A model generated the notes under the pieces. The model had not been told where the DNA came from and did no database searches. It saw nothing but the letters and a program-made list of their open reading frames with translations. 64,000 bases of DNA. Origin: Flavobacterium aquidurense. Its GTDB lineage: Bacteria; Bacteroidota; Bacteroidia; Flavobacteriales; Flavobacteriaceae. This document shows, piece by piece, positions 18,777-27,209 of the stretch. Positions within the stretch are counted from its first letter, which is position 1. Each line of letters begins with the position of its first letter. A program made the position numbers and the translations under genes. The stretch is taken from NCBI GenBank assembly GCA_900107365.1, contig FNPS01000007.1:1-64000 (forward strand). Direction: 5' to 3'.

Positions 18777-19214
18777 TTAATCGGCTGCATATTTATTATT
18801 CCAGTACAACATCATCATTAAGGTGACAATTACAGAAGATGCAACTCCTTCAAAAAGTAAACAGATACAATAAGTTGGTACAGAAGGATTTCCTCCAAAC
18901 ATAAATGTTTCTGATAAAGTTTGTACATAAGCGTCTCCACCTCTTGCATAGCTATACACTAGTAATCCAAAAACACTCATACATACACCAACTACAGAGG
19001 TGGTCATTGCCGACACTGCATTGGATACAAAATTGGTTTCTCCTTCACGAAGATTCATTTGCATAGTTCTGTTTACACCATAAAATATAAAAAATACATT
19101 TAGTGTACGCAGATAAAACAAATCTGCTAAGCCTAATACATTCATCAATAAAAAATAAATGCCTATTCCGAGGAAAATTAAAAAACCGTTGGTAATTTCT
19201 TTAGGTAAATTCAT
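18777..19214 (-). CDS. Small integral membrane protein, unknown function
   Basis: 145 residues from ATG 19214. Hydrophobic segments near 9-28, 30-46, 68-88 and 110-137 suggest four membrane spans in the inner membrane. I recognise no family motif; a short polar loop (MQMNLREGETNF) separates spans 2 and 3. A single-gene unit with its own terminator and a possible TAAATTTG -7 box at 19277-19270. No function can be assigned. Confidence 0.7.
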   Translation of the reverse strand: MNLPKEITNGFLIFLGIGIYFLLMNVLGLADLFYLRTLNVFFIFYGVNRTMQMNLREGETNFVSNAVSAMTTSVVGVCMSVFGLLVYSYARGGDAYVQTLSETFMFGGNPSVPTYCICLLFEGVASSVIVTLMMMLYWNNKYAAD

Positions 19215-19269
19215 AGTGGTTATTTTTAAAGAAGTTAATAGTAAATAGTTGACAAACAGTGTTGTATAT

Positions 19270-19277
19270 CAAATTTA
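19270..19277 (-). promoter_or_regulatory. Possible -7 box for the small membrane protein
   Basis: TAAATTTG on the minus strand fits TAnnTTTG, about 56 bases before ATG 19214. No convincing -33 element. Confidence 0.35.
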
Positions 19278-19447
19278 CTAAAAAAATAACTACGATGATT
19301 TAAAAATGGAGAAAAGTGTATGATGTATTTTTTAATAAATAATTTTCACTGGAAAGAATATCTCCTTAGAGATTAATTGTTGGTAGCAAAATTAATTTAT
19401 GTTTTATAAAAAATCTGAATGGCAAATAATTTAAAATGTTTATTCTT

Positions 19448-20377
19448 TTAAAGTTGAGAAATAAAAGCCAAAGCATCCATTTTATCCTGATTTAATTGTG
19501 CTTTCAGTAAATCAACTGAACCAAATTTTTGTTCTTCGCGAAGATACTGTAATAAGGAAACTTCAATTTTTTCACCATAAATATCAGCGTCAAAATCAAA
19601 AAGATTTACTTCGATGGTTTGCTTTTCTCCGTTTACTGTTGGATTAAAACCAATATTCATCATTCCAAAAACTTCTTTTTGAGCGATTAACGCTTTTACA
19701 GCATAAACCCCATTTTTTGGAATTAATTTATAATCTTCTTCAATGTGAATGTTAGCTGTTGGGAAGCCAATAGTTCGTCCTAATTGTTTTCCTTTTACAA
19801 CCTCGCCGGTTAAAAAGTAGTTGTATCCTAAATAATCGTTTGCCAATTTCATATTTCCTTCATTTAAGGCTTTTCTGATTTTGGTAGAGCTTACGGAGAC
19901 ATCCTCAATTTCCTGCGCCGAAATTTGTTCGACTTCAAAACCATATTCTGCACCAAAAGCAATTAGATCGTCAATGTTAGCTGTTCTGTTTCTTCCAAAA
20001 CGGTGATCATGACCTATAATTATTTTTTGAATATGAAATTGATCGACTAAAATAGAATGTACAAACTCTTCAGCAGTTAATCTGGAAAAACTTTCGTTAA
20101 ATGGATGAATTACAAGGTTTTCAATTCCGGTTTGTTCTAAAAGTTTTGTTTTTTCAGAAATCGTGTTTAAGAGTTTTATCTCTGACTTCTCCTGCAAAAC
20201 CATTCTGGGATGCGGAAAAAATGTAAGAACTAAACTTTCGTATTTCCCGTTTTCGGTGTTTTGAGTAATTCGTTCCAGAATTTTTTTATGACCAATATGA
20301 ACGCCATCAAAGGTGCCAAGAGTTAAGATCGTTTTCTTAGTCGAATGGAAATCGTTTATAGAATGAAAGAGCTTCAA
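19448..20377 (-). CDS. ribF: Bifunctional riboflavin kinase / FMN adenylyltransferase
   Basis: Makes FMN and FAD from riboflavin in the cytoplasm. No ATG exists near the 5' end; TTG at 20377 gives MKLFHSINDF and 309 residues, the usual RibF length, whereas the longest open frame (to 20485) adds a 36-residue basic extension without family likeness. GTFDGVHIGH (21-30) is the nucleotidyltransferase HxGH site, SVSSTKIRKAL (161-171) the second adenylyltransferase motif, and GRTIGFPTANI (200-210) the riboflavin kinase motif. A -7 box lies 22 bases before the TTG, which supports this start. Confidence 0.93.
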   Translation of the reverse strand: MKLFHSINDFHSTKKTILTLGTFDGVHIGHKKILERITQNTENGKYESLVLTFFPHPRMVLQEKSEIKLLNTISEKTKLLEQTGIENLVIHPFNESFSRLTAEEFVHSILVDQFHIQKIIIGHDHRFGRNRTANIDDLIAFGAEYGFEVEQISAQEIEDVSVSSTKIRKALNEGNMKLANDYLGYNYFLTGEVVKGKQLGRTIGFPTANIHIEEDYKLIPKNGVYAVKALIAQKEVFGMMNIGFNPTVNGEKQTIEVNLFDFDADIYGEKIEVSLLQYLREEQKFGSVDLLKAQLNQDKMDALAFISQL

Positions 20378-20398
20378 AACAAATAATTTAAGATGGTG

Positions 20399-20406
20399 CA
20401 AATTTA
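20399..20406 (-). promoter_or_regulatory. -7 promoter box of ribF
   Basis: TAAATTTG on the minus strand followed by GC, matching TAnnTTTG. It would give a leader of about 15 bases before TTG 20377 and excludes the longer start. Confidence 0.45.
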
Positions 20407-20543
20407 TACTATCTATTTGAAATTTTATACTACCCACAATTGATTTTTTGACGTGATCCCGTTTCTTTTTGTGAATATTGGCCAACTCGTCGACTAAAAA
20501 GGATTAAATGTCGTTTATATGTAAGAATTTCATTTAATTCTCT

Positions 20544-20551
20544 TAATTTTG
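20544..20551 (+). promoter_or_regulatory. -7 promoter box of the reprolysin-like gene
   Basis: TAATTTTG matches TAnnTTTG and lies 21 bases before ATG 20573. A second match, TACTTTTG at 20562-20569, is too close to the start to use. Confidence 0.4.
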
Positions 20552-20572
20552 ATTCCCAAATTACTTTTGAGT

Positions 20573-23245
20573 ATGAAAAAACCACTACTTTTTTTATTTG
20601 TTATTTTTTGTTGTGTTAGAATTCACGCTCAGAATGATGATTTATGGCAAAAATCAACCTCAAATTCTTCTGTAAACAAGAGGTTAAATGGATCTGATTC
20701 CGGAAGATTATACTATAAACTAAATTCAGATTTCTTAAAAAATAAACTTGCCGAAACAACCGGAAAAGCTTCCAGAGAGATTACTTCAGAAATTACAGTT
20801 CCAAATTCTACTGGCGTTTTAGAACGTTTTAAAGTATGGGAATCATCTAATTTTGACCCTGTATTGCAAGCAAAATATCCAGAAATCAGGGCTTATGAAG
20901 GAAGGGGCTTAGATGATAAATCGGCAAAAATACATTTTAGTGTTTCGCCAATAGGAGTTCAAACCATGATCCTTCGTGTAGATAAGGCGACCGAATACAT
21001 AGAGGAAAATCCTGATAATAAAACAGAATATGTTTTGTTTACTTCTAATAATACAAACAATTCAGAAAGACTAATTTGTAAAACAACAGATTTAATTTCG
21101 AATACCAATACTGCAAAAACGGCCAAAGAAACATCAAATGCTAAAGTTTTTAAAACAATGCGTTTGGCTTTGTCTTGTACTGCAGAGTATACAACTTATT
21201 TTGGAGGGACAAAAGCAGGGGCGTTGGCCGGTATGAATGCCACTTTGGCCAGAGTAAATGGTGTGTTTAATAAAGATTTAGCTGTAAAAGTGATTTTAAT
21301 TGCAAATAATGATGCGCTGATCTATACAGATGCTGCTACAGATCCTTATTCTAATGCTTCAGCCGGAGCTGATGGAGCCTGGAATCAGGAAGTGCAAACA
21401 ACAATAACAAACGTTATTGGAAATGGAAATTATGATTTAGGACATTTATTTGGGGCTTCAGGCGGCGGTGGAAATGCGGGTTGTATTGGTTGCGTTTGTA
21501 CTAATCCAACAACAAATAATCCATTGGCAAAAGGAAGTGCCTATACATCCCCATCAGATGGCAAACCTCAGGGAGATACTTTTGATATTGATTTTGTTGC
21601 GCATGAAATGGGGCATCAATTGGGAGCAAACCATACTTTTTCTTATGATGCTGCCGAAAGAACCAATGTAAATGTTGAGCCGGGAAGTGGTTCTACAATT
21701 ATGGCTTATGCCGGTGTGACGGGTGACTATGACATTCAAAATACTTCAGATGATTATTTTGCTTACGTTAGTATTTTGCAAATTCAAAATACGCTTGCTG
21801 GTAAAAGCTGTCCGGTAAACGCTGCTATAACAAATAATCCACCCACTATTGATGCGGGCCCTGATTATACGATTCCAATTAGTACTGCTTTTATTTTAAA
21901 TGGTACAGGCTCTGATGCTGAAGGGGATACAATAACCTATAATTGGGAAGAGAATGATAATGCCACAACAACTTCTGGAGGAAATAGCATTGCCTATTCA
22001 ACAAAACCAGATGGTCCTTTGTTTCGATCAGTAGTTCCTAATTCGAGTACAATTCGGTATATGCCACAACTCAATTATGTTCTTCAAAATAAATTAACTA
22101 CCACGTGGGAATCGGTTTCTTCTATTGCAAGAACATTGCATTTTACTTTAACCGGGAGGGACAATGCTGCTGATGGAGCGGCGCAAACCAATACAGATGC
22201 TATGATTGTAAACGTAGCTTCTTTTGCGGGACCATTTGCAGTAACGTCGCACATAAATGATGGCGTTAGCTGGTGGCAAGGATTGAGTGAAACCGTAACC
22301 TGGAGTGTTAATAATACAAATACGTTGCAAGGTTCTACTGCAGTAAATATCAAATTATCTACTGATGGTGGTTTAACTTTTCCAATAATTTTGGCGGCTA
22401 ATACACCAAATGATGGTTCTGAAGTTATCACGCTTCCAACGAGCGTGCCTTCCTCTAAGAATTGCAGAATTCTTATTGAGCCAACAGCAAATATTTATTA
22501 TGCCATAAATAGTAAACCATTTTCAGTAGGTTTTACTTCAACAGTAGCTTGTAATTCTTATAGTTTTGGAAATTCTTTTTCTATTCCAAATACCACAACT
22601 TTTGTTACACGAACTGTGACAGTTCCGGCATCCGGAGCAACTGTTTCAGATGTAGATGTTTCTGTTAACGTAACACATGCAAAATTTTCTGATCTTGAAA
22701 TTCAAATGGTGAGTCCGCAAGGAACTATTGTACGCTTGTTTAATAAAAACTGTGGATCTACAAATTCAACTTTGGCAATGCAATTTAATGATTCCGGTGC
22801 TGCTCTTGATTGCGGAATTACAACAGAACAAATTGTTATTCCGGTTGATCTCTTAAGTGCTTTTAATGGACAAAATACGGAAGGAACCTGGACTTTAAGA
22901 ATTCGCGACGCTGTTGTTGGAAATTTTGGAACATTAAATTCAGCTTCAATAAATATTTGTGGTCAGACCTACACTTTAGGAACGCCAGATTTTGACAATA
23001 TCGATTTTGTATTGTATCCAAATCCAAATAAAGGAAGTTTTACTATTCAATTTGAAAGTAAATCGAGTGCTGGAGTTAAAATCTTTGTACACGATATTTT
23101 AGGTAAGCAAGTTTATGAAAAGACTTTTGAGAGTACATCAGACTTTAATGAGAATATTCAATTACAAAATGTTTCTGCCGGAATGTATTTAGTAACAGTT
23201 ATTGATGGAGACAGAAGAACGGTTAAGAAAATTGTAGTGAATTAA
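20573..23245 (+). CDS. Secreted reprolysin-like zinc metallopeptidase with P domain and T9SS tail
   Basis: 890 residues from ATG 20573 (MKKPLLFLFV signal peptide, cleavage near IHAQ); a TTG eight codons upstream falls within the promoter. An N-terminal propeptide-like region precedes the catalytic domain, which has the metzincin zinc site HEMGHQLGANH (His344, Glu345, His348, His354) and a Met-turn-like STIMAYAG near residue 376. Next come a region with Ig/fibronectin-like features (about 430-660), a proprotein-convertase P-like domain (about 665-800; VNVTHAKFSDLEIQMVSP), and a C-terminal type A T9SS signal (YPNPNKGSF ... YLVTVIDG ... KKIVVN). It probably degrades extracellular proteins after export; substrate specificity is unknown. 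Confidence 0.92.
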   Translation: MKKPLLFLFVIFCCVRIHAQNDDLWQKSTSNSSVNKRLNGSDSGRLYYKLNSDFLKNKLAETTGKASREITSEITVPNSTGVLERFKVWESSNFDPVLQAKYPEIRAYEGRGLDDKSAKIHFSVSPIGVQTMILRVDKATEYIEENPDNKTEYVLFTSNNTNNSERLICKTTDLISNTNTAKTAKETSNAKVFKTMRLALSCTAEYTTYFGGTKAGALAGMNATLARVNGVFNKDLAVKVILIANNDALIYTDAATDPYSNASAGADGAWNQEVQTTITNVIGNGNYDLGHLFGASGGGGNAGCIGCVCTNPTTNNPLAKGSAYTSPSDGKPQGDTFDIDFVAHEMGHQLGANHTFSYDAAERTNVNVEPGSGSTIMAYAGVTGDYDIQNTSDDYFAYVSILQIQNTLAGKSCPVNAAITNNPPTIDAGPDYTIPISTAFILNGTGSDAEGDTITYNWEENDNATTTSGGNSIAYSTKPDGPLFRSVVPNSSTIRYMPQLNYVLQNKLTTTWESVSSIARTLHFTLTGRDNAADGAAQTNTDAMIVNVASFAGPFAVTSHINDGVSWWQGLSETVTWSVNNTNTLQGSTAVNIKLSTDGGLTFPIILAANTPNDGSEVITLPTSVPSSKNCRILIEPTANIYYAINSKPFSVGFTSTVACNSYSFGNSFSIPNTTTFVTRTVTVPASGATVSDVDVSVNVTHAKFSDLEIQMVSPQGTIVRLFNKNCGSTNSTLAMQFNDSGAALDCGITTEQIVIPVDLLSAFNGQNTEGTWTLRIRDAVVGNFGTLNSASINICGQTYTLGTPDFDNIDFVLYPNPNKGSFTIQFESKSSAGVKIFVHDILGKQVYEKTFESTSDFNENIQLQNVSAGMYLVTVIDGDRRTVKKIVVN

Positions 23246-23280
23246 AATTCCATTTTTAAAATTCCAATAAAAAAATTCCA

Positions 23281-23341
23281 AATTCCAATCTGTTATCTTT
23301 TTACTTTTAAAGTAAATTATTTTTAGATAAAGATTGGAATT
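23281..23341. terminator. Bidirectional terminator between peptidase and comF
   Basis: Inverted repeat AATTCCAATCT (23281-23291) / AGATTGGAATT (23331-23341) set in an AT-rich stretch with further ATTCCA/TGGAAT copies on both sides (23261-23355). Confidence 0.7.
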
Positions 23342-23364
23342 TTAAAAAATTGGAATTTAACTTG

Positions 23365-24048
23365 TCAGGAGTTCGCCATCGCCATACAAACAATGCTAAT
23401 TTTAGCTCCCGGGATTTTTAATAAAGCACGCGAGCAGGCTTCAAGTGTTGCGCCAGTTGTAAGTACATCATCAACTAATAAAAAGTGTTTGTTGTGATTT
23501 TCTTCAGAAAACTGGGTGTCAAATATATTTTCGATGTTTTCAGATCTTCCTAATAGATTCTTTTTAGACTGCGTTTTGGAGTATTTCTTTCGATATAAAA
23601 CTACATCATCAAAAGTTATATTTAAACCTTTGGCTAAAGCTTTACCAAAAGTCGTTACCTGATTATAACCACGTTCCCTGAATTTTCTTTTATGTAACGG
23701 AACCGGAATCACCACATCAAAAGGAATTGCTAAATTCAATTCTTTTAAATCTTCGACATACCAGTTTCCTAAAACAAAACCAATTTCCTGATGCCCCTTG
23801 TATTTTAGGTTGTGAATGAGTTCCTGAACCATTCCTTTTTTGTTAAAGTATAAAAATGCAGAAGCATGCTGAATTTCAATTTTGCCATAGAATTTTTTTA
23901 CAGCCTCATTTTTGGTATCCAAATAATATTGAGTAAGAGGCATTTCATGGCGGCAATGCGTACAAATTACAGCTTCATTTGACATTAAAAGAGTATGACA
24001 GCCGGCACAAACTTTAGGAAAAAACAAGTTAATAAGATAATTAATCAC
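23365..24048 (-). CDS. comF: ComF-family phosphoribosyltransferase-like protein
   Basis: 227 residues from GTG 24048 (no ATG near). Four cysteines C14-x2-C17 and C29-x2-C32 form the N-terminal zinc finger; the C-terminal PRTase motif VDDVLTTGAT is at 192-201, with VIPVPLHKRKFRERGYNQ before it. The family takes part in natural DNA uptake in some bacteria, though its exact reaction is unknown and no other competence gene is in the window. Divergent from glyS with about 98 bases between them. A TATTTTTG box 21 bases upstream supports the GTG start. Confidence 0.9.
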   Translation of the reverse strand: MINYLINLFFPKVCAGCHTLLMSNEAVICTHCRHEMPLTQYYLDTKNEAVKKFYGKIEIQHASAFLYFNKKGMVQELIHNLKYKGHQEIGFVLGNWYVEDLKELNLAIPFDVVIPVPLHKRKFRERGYNQVTTFGKALAKGLNITFDDVVLYRKKYSKTQSKKNLLGRSENIENIFDTQFSEENHNKHFLLVDDVLTTGATLEACSRALLKIPGAKISIVCMAMANS

Positions 24049-24068
24049 AAATAGAAGGAATTTGGTTA

Positions 24069-24076
24069 CAAAAATA
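24069..24076 (-). promoter_or_regulatory. -7 promoter box of comF
   Basis: TATTTTTG on the minus strand fits TAnnTTTG, about 21 bases before GTG 24048; a TTG at 24094-24092 is a short-spaced -33 candidate. Confidence 0.4.
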
Positions 24077-24131
24077 ACGAAATCAATTCTTCAATCTTGA
24101 TATTTTTTCTTTTTTTTAAATGTACTTTTTA

Positions 24132-24139
24132 TATTTTTG
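24132..24139 (+). promoter_or_regulatory. -7 promoter box of glyS
   Basis: TATTTTTG followed by C fits the Bacteroidota -7 consensus and ends 7 bases before ATG 24147, predicting a leaderless or nearly leaderless mRNA. No convincing -33 element. Confidence 0.4.
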
Positions 24140-24146
24140 CATCACT

Positions 24147-25685
24147 ATGGCAAAACAAGAAGATATATTTAAGAATGTGGTTTCGCACGCAAAAGAGTAC
24201 GGATTTATTTTTCCGTCAAGCGAAGTATACGATGGATTGAGTGCAGTGTATGATTATGCACAAAATGGTGTCGAGTTAAAAAAGAATATCCGTGAATATT
24301 GGTGGAAATCAATGGTTCAGATGAATGACAATATTGTAGGTCTTGATGCTGCAATTTTGATGCATCCAACAACCTGGAAAGCTTCAGGCCACGTTGATGC
24401 TTTCAATGATCCGTTAATTGATAATAAAGATTCGAAAAAAAGATATAGAGCTGATGTTTTAGTTGAAGATTTTGCAGAAAAAATCAATCAAAAAGCTCAA
24501 AAAGAAATTGAAAAAGCAAGAGCTCGTTTTGGTGATGCATTCAATGAAGAAGAATTTGTTACAACAAATGCCCGCGTGGTAGAATATCTTTCAAAATACA
24601 AAGAAATTTTATCAAGGCTTGCAAAAGGAATGACGGATGATCTTCAGGATGTAAAAGCTTTAATAGATGAGTTAGAAATTGCCGATCCTGAAACTGGTTC
24701 TAAAAACTGGACAGATGTAAAGCAATTCAACTTAATGTTTGGAACAAAATTGGGGGCTTCTGCAGATTCTGCAATGGATTTGTATTTACGTCCTGAAACG
24801 GCGCAGGGTATTTTTGTTAATTTCCTAAATGTACAAAAATCAGGTCGTATGAAAGTTCCTTTCGGAATTGCTCAAACGGGTAAAGCGTTCAGAAATGAAA
24901 TTGTTGCAAGACAATTCATTTTCCGTATGCGTGAATTCGAACAAATGGAAATGCAATTTTTCGTTCGTCCGGGTGAAGAAATGCAATGGTACCACCACTG
25001 GAAAGAAGCGCGTTTGAAATGGCACTTATCTTTAGGATTAGGAAAAGAGAACTACCGTTTTCACGATCACGAAAAATTAGCACATTACGCAAACGCTGCT
25101 GCTGATATTGAATTCAACTTCCCATTTGGTTTCAAAGAATTGGAAGGAATTCACTCTCGTACTGATTTTGACTTAAAAGCACACGAACAATATTCGGGTA
25201 GAAAACTACAATATTTTGATCCGGAACTGAATGAAAATTACGTTCCGTACGTTGTAGAGACGTCTGTGGGTCTGGATCGTATGTTTTTAGCTGTTTTTGC
25301 AACATCGTTGCAAGAAGAAGTTTTAGAAGATGGTTCTACAAGAACAGTACTAAAATTACCAGCTGTTTTAGCACCAACTAAAGCTGCCGTTTTACCTTTA
25401 GTAAAGAAAGACGGATTGCCAGATATCGCTAAAAAAATCATTGAAGATTTAAAATGGGATTTCAATGTAGCTTATGATGAAAAAGATGCTGTCGGTCGCC
25501 GTTACAGAAGACAAGATGCCCTGGGAACTCCGTTTTGTATTACAGTAGATCATCAAACGATCGAAGATGAAACCGTAACTATTCGTCATAGAGATACAAT
25601 GAAACAAGATCGTGTAAAAATTTCTGAGTTGAAAGACATTATTGAAAACGAGGTTTCTATGAAAAACTGGTTAATGAAAATGTAA
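24147..25685 (+). CDS. glyS: Glycyl-tRNA synthetase (alpha2 type)
   Basis: Class II aminoacyl-tRNA synthetase charging tRNA-Gly. 512 residues from ATG 24147 (MAKQEDIFKN); an upstream in-frame TTG at 24120 would add nine hydrophobic residues and precedes the promoter box, so it is rejected. Signature stretches include LRPETAQGIFVNF, the motif-2 region FRNEIVARQFIFRMREFEQME, the motif-3 region ETSVGLDRMF, and a C-terminal anticodon-binding domain (about 405-512, with AVGRRYRRQDALGTPF). It is the dimeric archaeal/eukaryotic-like form rather than the alpha2-beta2 form of proteobacteria. Confidence 0.97.
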   Translation: MAKQEDIFKNVVSHAKEYGFIFPSSEVYDGLSAVYDYAQNGVELKKNIREYWWKSMVQMNDNIVGLDAAILMHPTTWKASGHVDAFNDPLIDNKDSKKRYRADVLVEDFAEKINQKAQKEIEKARARFGDAFNEEEFVTTNARVVEYLSKYKEILSRLAKGMTDDLQDVKALIDELEIADPETGSKNWTDVKQFNLMFGTKLGASADSAMDLYLRPETAQGIFVNFLNVQKSGRMKVPFGIAQTGKAFRNEIVARQFIFRMREFEQMEMQFFVRPGEEMQWYHHWKEARLKWHLSLGLGKENYRFHDHEKLAHYANAAADIEFNFPFGFKELEGIHSRTDFDLKAHEQYSGRKLQYFDPELNENYVPYVVETSVGLDRMFLAVFATSLQEEVLEDGSTRTVLKLPAVLAPTKAAVLPLVKKDGLPDIAKKIIEDLKWDFNVAYDEKDAVGRRYRRQDALGTPFCITVDHQTIEDETVTIRHRDTMKQDRVKISELKDIIENEVSMKNWLMKM

Positions 25686-25707
25686 TTTTCTTTAATTAAC
25701 ATTATAT

Positions 25708-25745
25708 AAATCCCAAATTCCTTAGGTGGAGTTTGGGATTTTTTT
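25708..25745 (+). terminator. Terminator of glyS
   Basis: 10-bp stem AAATCCCAAA / TTTGGGATTT with 14-base loop, followed by T-run. Confidence 0.85.
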
Positions 25746-25883
25746 ACTTTTGAAAAGTGCATTTCACCGAACTTTTTTGCATTTCATCCTTATATATTAA
25801 CATTTTAATGTAATGTGTTAACAATGAAATGTTTAGATAATTGAATTGCGTAAATTTAATTGCCATAAAACTGAAATTTAATA

Positions 25884-26693
25884 TTGAAAAGATATTCGTA
25901 TATTATTGTTGATGATGATGCCGAAAGTATTTTGAAAACCAAAACAATTGCAGAAGGTTTTTCGGAATTGACTTTTGTGGCTTCGGCGACGAATTATCAA
26001 AATGGTTTGCATCTGGTTTTGGAACATAAACCTTCTTTTATTTTTTTAGAAATTGATCCGGAAGATTTATCCAGTAATTTATCGCTTGCGTTCATTAACG
26101 AATTGTATAGATATTTGGCTGTAATACCTAAAATAATAGTTACCACCACAAAAAAAGCATTGGCTTTTGATGCTCTTCAATATGGCGTTTTTGATTATTT
26201 ACTAAAACCCCTCACACATATTGATTTACTTAAAACGACTTTGAAACTAGAAAAGGTAGTTTTAGCGACTAATACTGTACAAATCGTAAATGAAGTGGTT
26301 TCTGTCGCCATCCCTCAGGCAGAAGTTCCGCAAGTTGTTGAAAAGCCCTTAATTATTTGTATCAAATCTTATGGCGATTATCGTTATCTAAATGCAGCTG
26401 ACATTGCCTATTTTCAAGCCGATAATAACTCGACAGATATTTATCTTAATACTGGCGAAATGATAACTGCTTTTAAAACATTGAAGCATTTTGAGAGTAT
26501 TTTGTCGCATCCTTTTATCCGAATTCACAACAGTTATATCATTAATCAAAATTATATTGCCAGAATTCATAACGGAAACTCAGTTTGTTACATAAAAAAC
26601 TCTCCAAAAAAGATTCCATTTTCTAAAACCTATAAATCAAATGTCGATATAATTATCGCCAATTTTGCAGCAGGAAACTACATAGAGGTCTAA
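25884..26693 (+). CDS. LytTR-family response regulator with altered phosphoacceptor
   Basis: 269 residues from TTG 25884; no in-frame ATG is available upstream. Residues 5-125 form a CheY-like receiver: acidic triad IIVDDDAES, Thr in VTTTKKA and Lys in YLLKP are present, but the place of the phosphoacceptor Asp reads FIFLEID, with Glu56 where Asp is usual. Residues about 165-262 form a LytTR DNA-binding domain (DIAYFQADNNSTDIYL, FIRIHNSYIINQNYI, IPFSKTYK). The change may mimic the phosphorylated state or abolish phosphorylation; Asp58 is a possible substitute. No partner sensor kinase is adjacent; the kinase 500 bases downstream has its own regulator. Confidence 0.88.
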   Translation: MKRYSYIIVDDDAESILKTKTIAEGFSELTFVASATNYQNGLHLVLEHKPSFIFLEIDPEDLSSNLSLAFINELYRYLAVIPKIIVTTTKKALAFDALQYGVFDYLLKPLTHIDLLKTTLKLEKVVLATNTVQIVNEVVSVAIPQAEVPQVVEKPLIICIKSYGDYRYLNAADIAYFQADNNSTDIYLNTGEMITAFKTLKHFESILSHPFIRIHNSYIINQNYIARIHNGNSVCYIKNSPKKIPFSKTYKSNVDIIIANFAAGNYIEV

Positions 26694-26868
26694 ATATTAG
26701 ACATTTACACTGAATTAACGCTCATTGACTATCATTTGGGCATGTTCTACCATAAACCGCATTTTTTGTATCTATTTTTTTTGATTCCGTAACTAGTTTT
26801 ACAAACTCGATTCGCAAAAAGCAATCGTTTTCCCAAAAACAAACAATCAAATAAAATACCTCAAGATT

Positions 26869-27105
26869 ATGAAAAAAGCAACGTTAACAATCGGATTATT
26901 TTCTTTAGTAATGGTAGCAACTTCTTTTGCAAATCCATCAACTCCAGTTACATCTTCAAACGGTCAATTAGCTATTGTTCCTCCAACTGATGGTTCTATG
27001 GCAGGACACGGAAGAAAACAAGATTATCGTATGGAAGAAGTTGCAAAAACGCAATCTAATTTTGCGAATGTTAATCAATCAATAGGAGGAAAAAAAGTAG
27101 ATTAA
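26869..27105 (+). CDS. Small exported protein of unknown function
   Basis: 78 residues from ATG 26869. Residues 1-21 are a clear signal peptide (LTIGLFSLVMVATSFA); the mature part of about 57 residues is polar and rich in Ser, Gly, Asn and Lys, with no Cys and no motif I know. It has its own terminator and lies between the LytTR regulator and the TPR sensor kinase. It could be a regulated envelope peptide or a signal for the neighbouring sensor, but that is only a guess from position. Confidence 0.7.
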   Translation: MKKATLTIGLFSLVMVATSFANPSTPVTSSNGQLAIVPPTDGSMAGHGRKQDYRMEEVAKTQSNFANVNQSIGGKKVD

Positions 27106-27135
27106 ATTTAAAACGTACTGATTTTAAAGATATTT

Positions 27136-27165
27136 AGGCTGTCAAATTTTTGACAGCCTTTTTTT
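27136..27165 (+). terminator. Terminator of the small exported protein gene
   Basis: 11-bp stem AGGCTGTCAAA / TTTGACAGCCT with a 2-base loop, then a T-run. Confidence 0.9.
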
Positions 27166-27181
27166 GTGTGTATAGTTTTAG

Positions 27182-27189
27182 TATTTTTG
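27182..27189 (+). promoter_or_regulatory. -7 promoter box of the TPR sensor kinase
   Basis: TATTTTTG fits TAnnTTTG, 20 bases before TTG 27210, with TTTG at 27163-27166 as a short-spaced -33 partner. It rules out translation from upstream codons. Confidence 0.5.
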
Positions 27190-27209
27190 GTAAAATTCAA
27201 AAACTTATA

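Noticed and set aside
20378..20485. Thirty-six-residue N-terminal extension of RibF
   Set aside because: No family likeness, TTG start only, and a -7 box lies within it at 20399-20406.
27150..27209. Twenty-residue N-terminal extension of the TPR kinase
   Set aside because: This stretch is the terminator of the previous gene plus the kinase promoter; the lipoprotein signal begins at TTG 27210.
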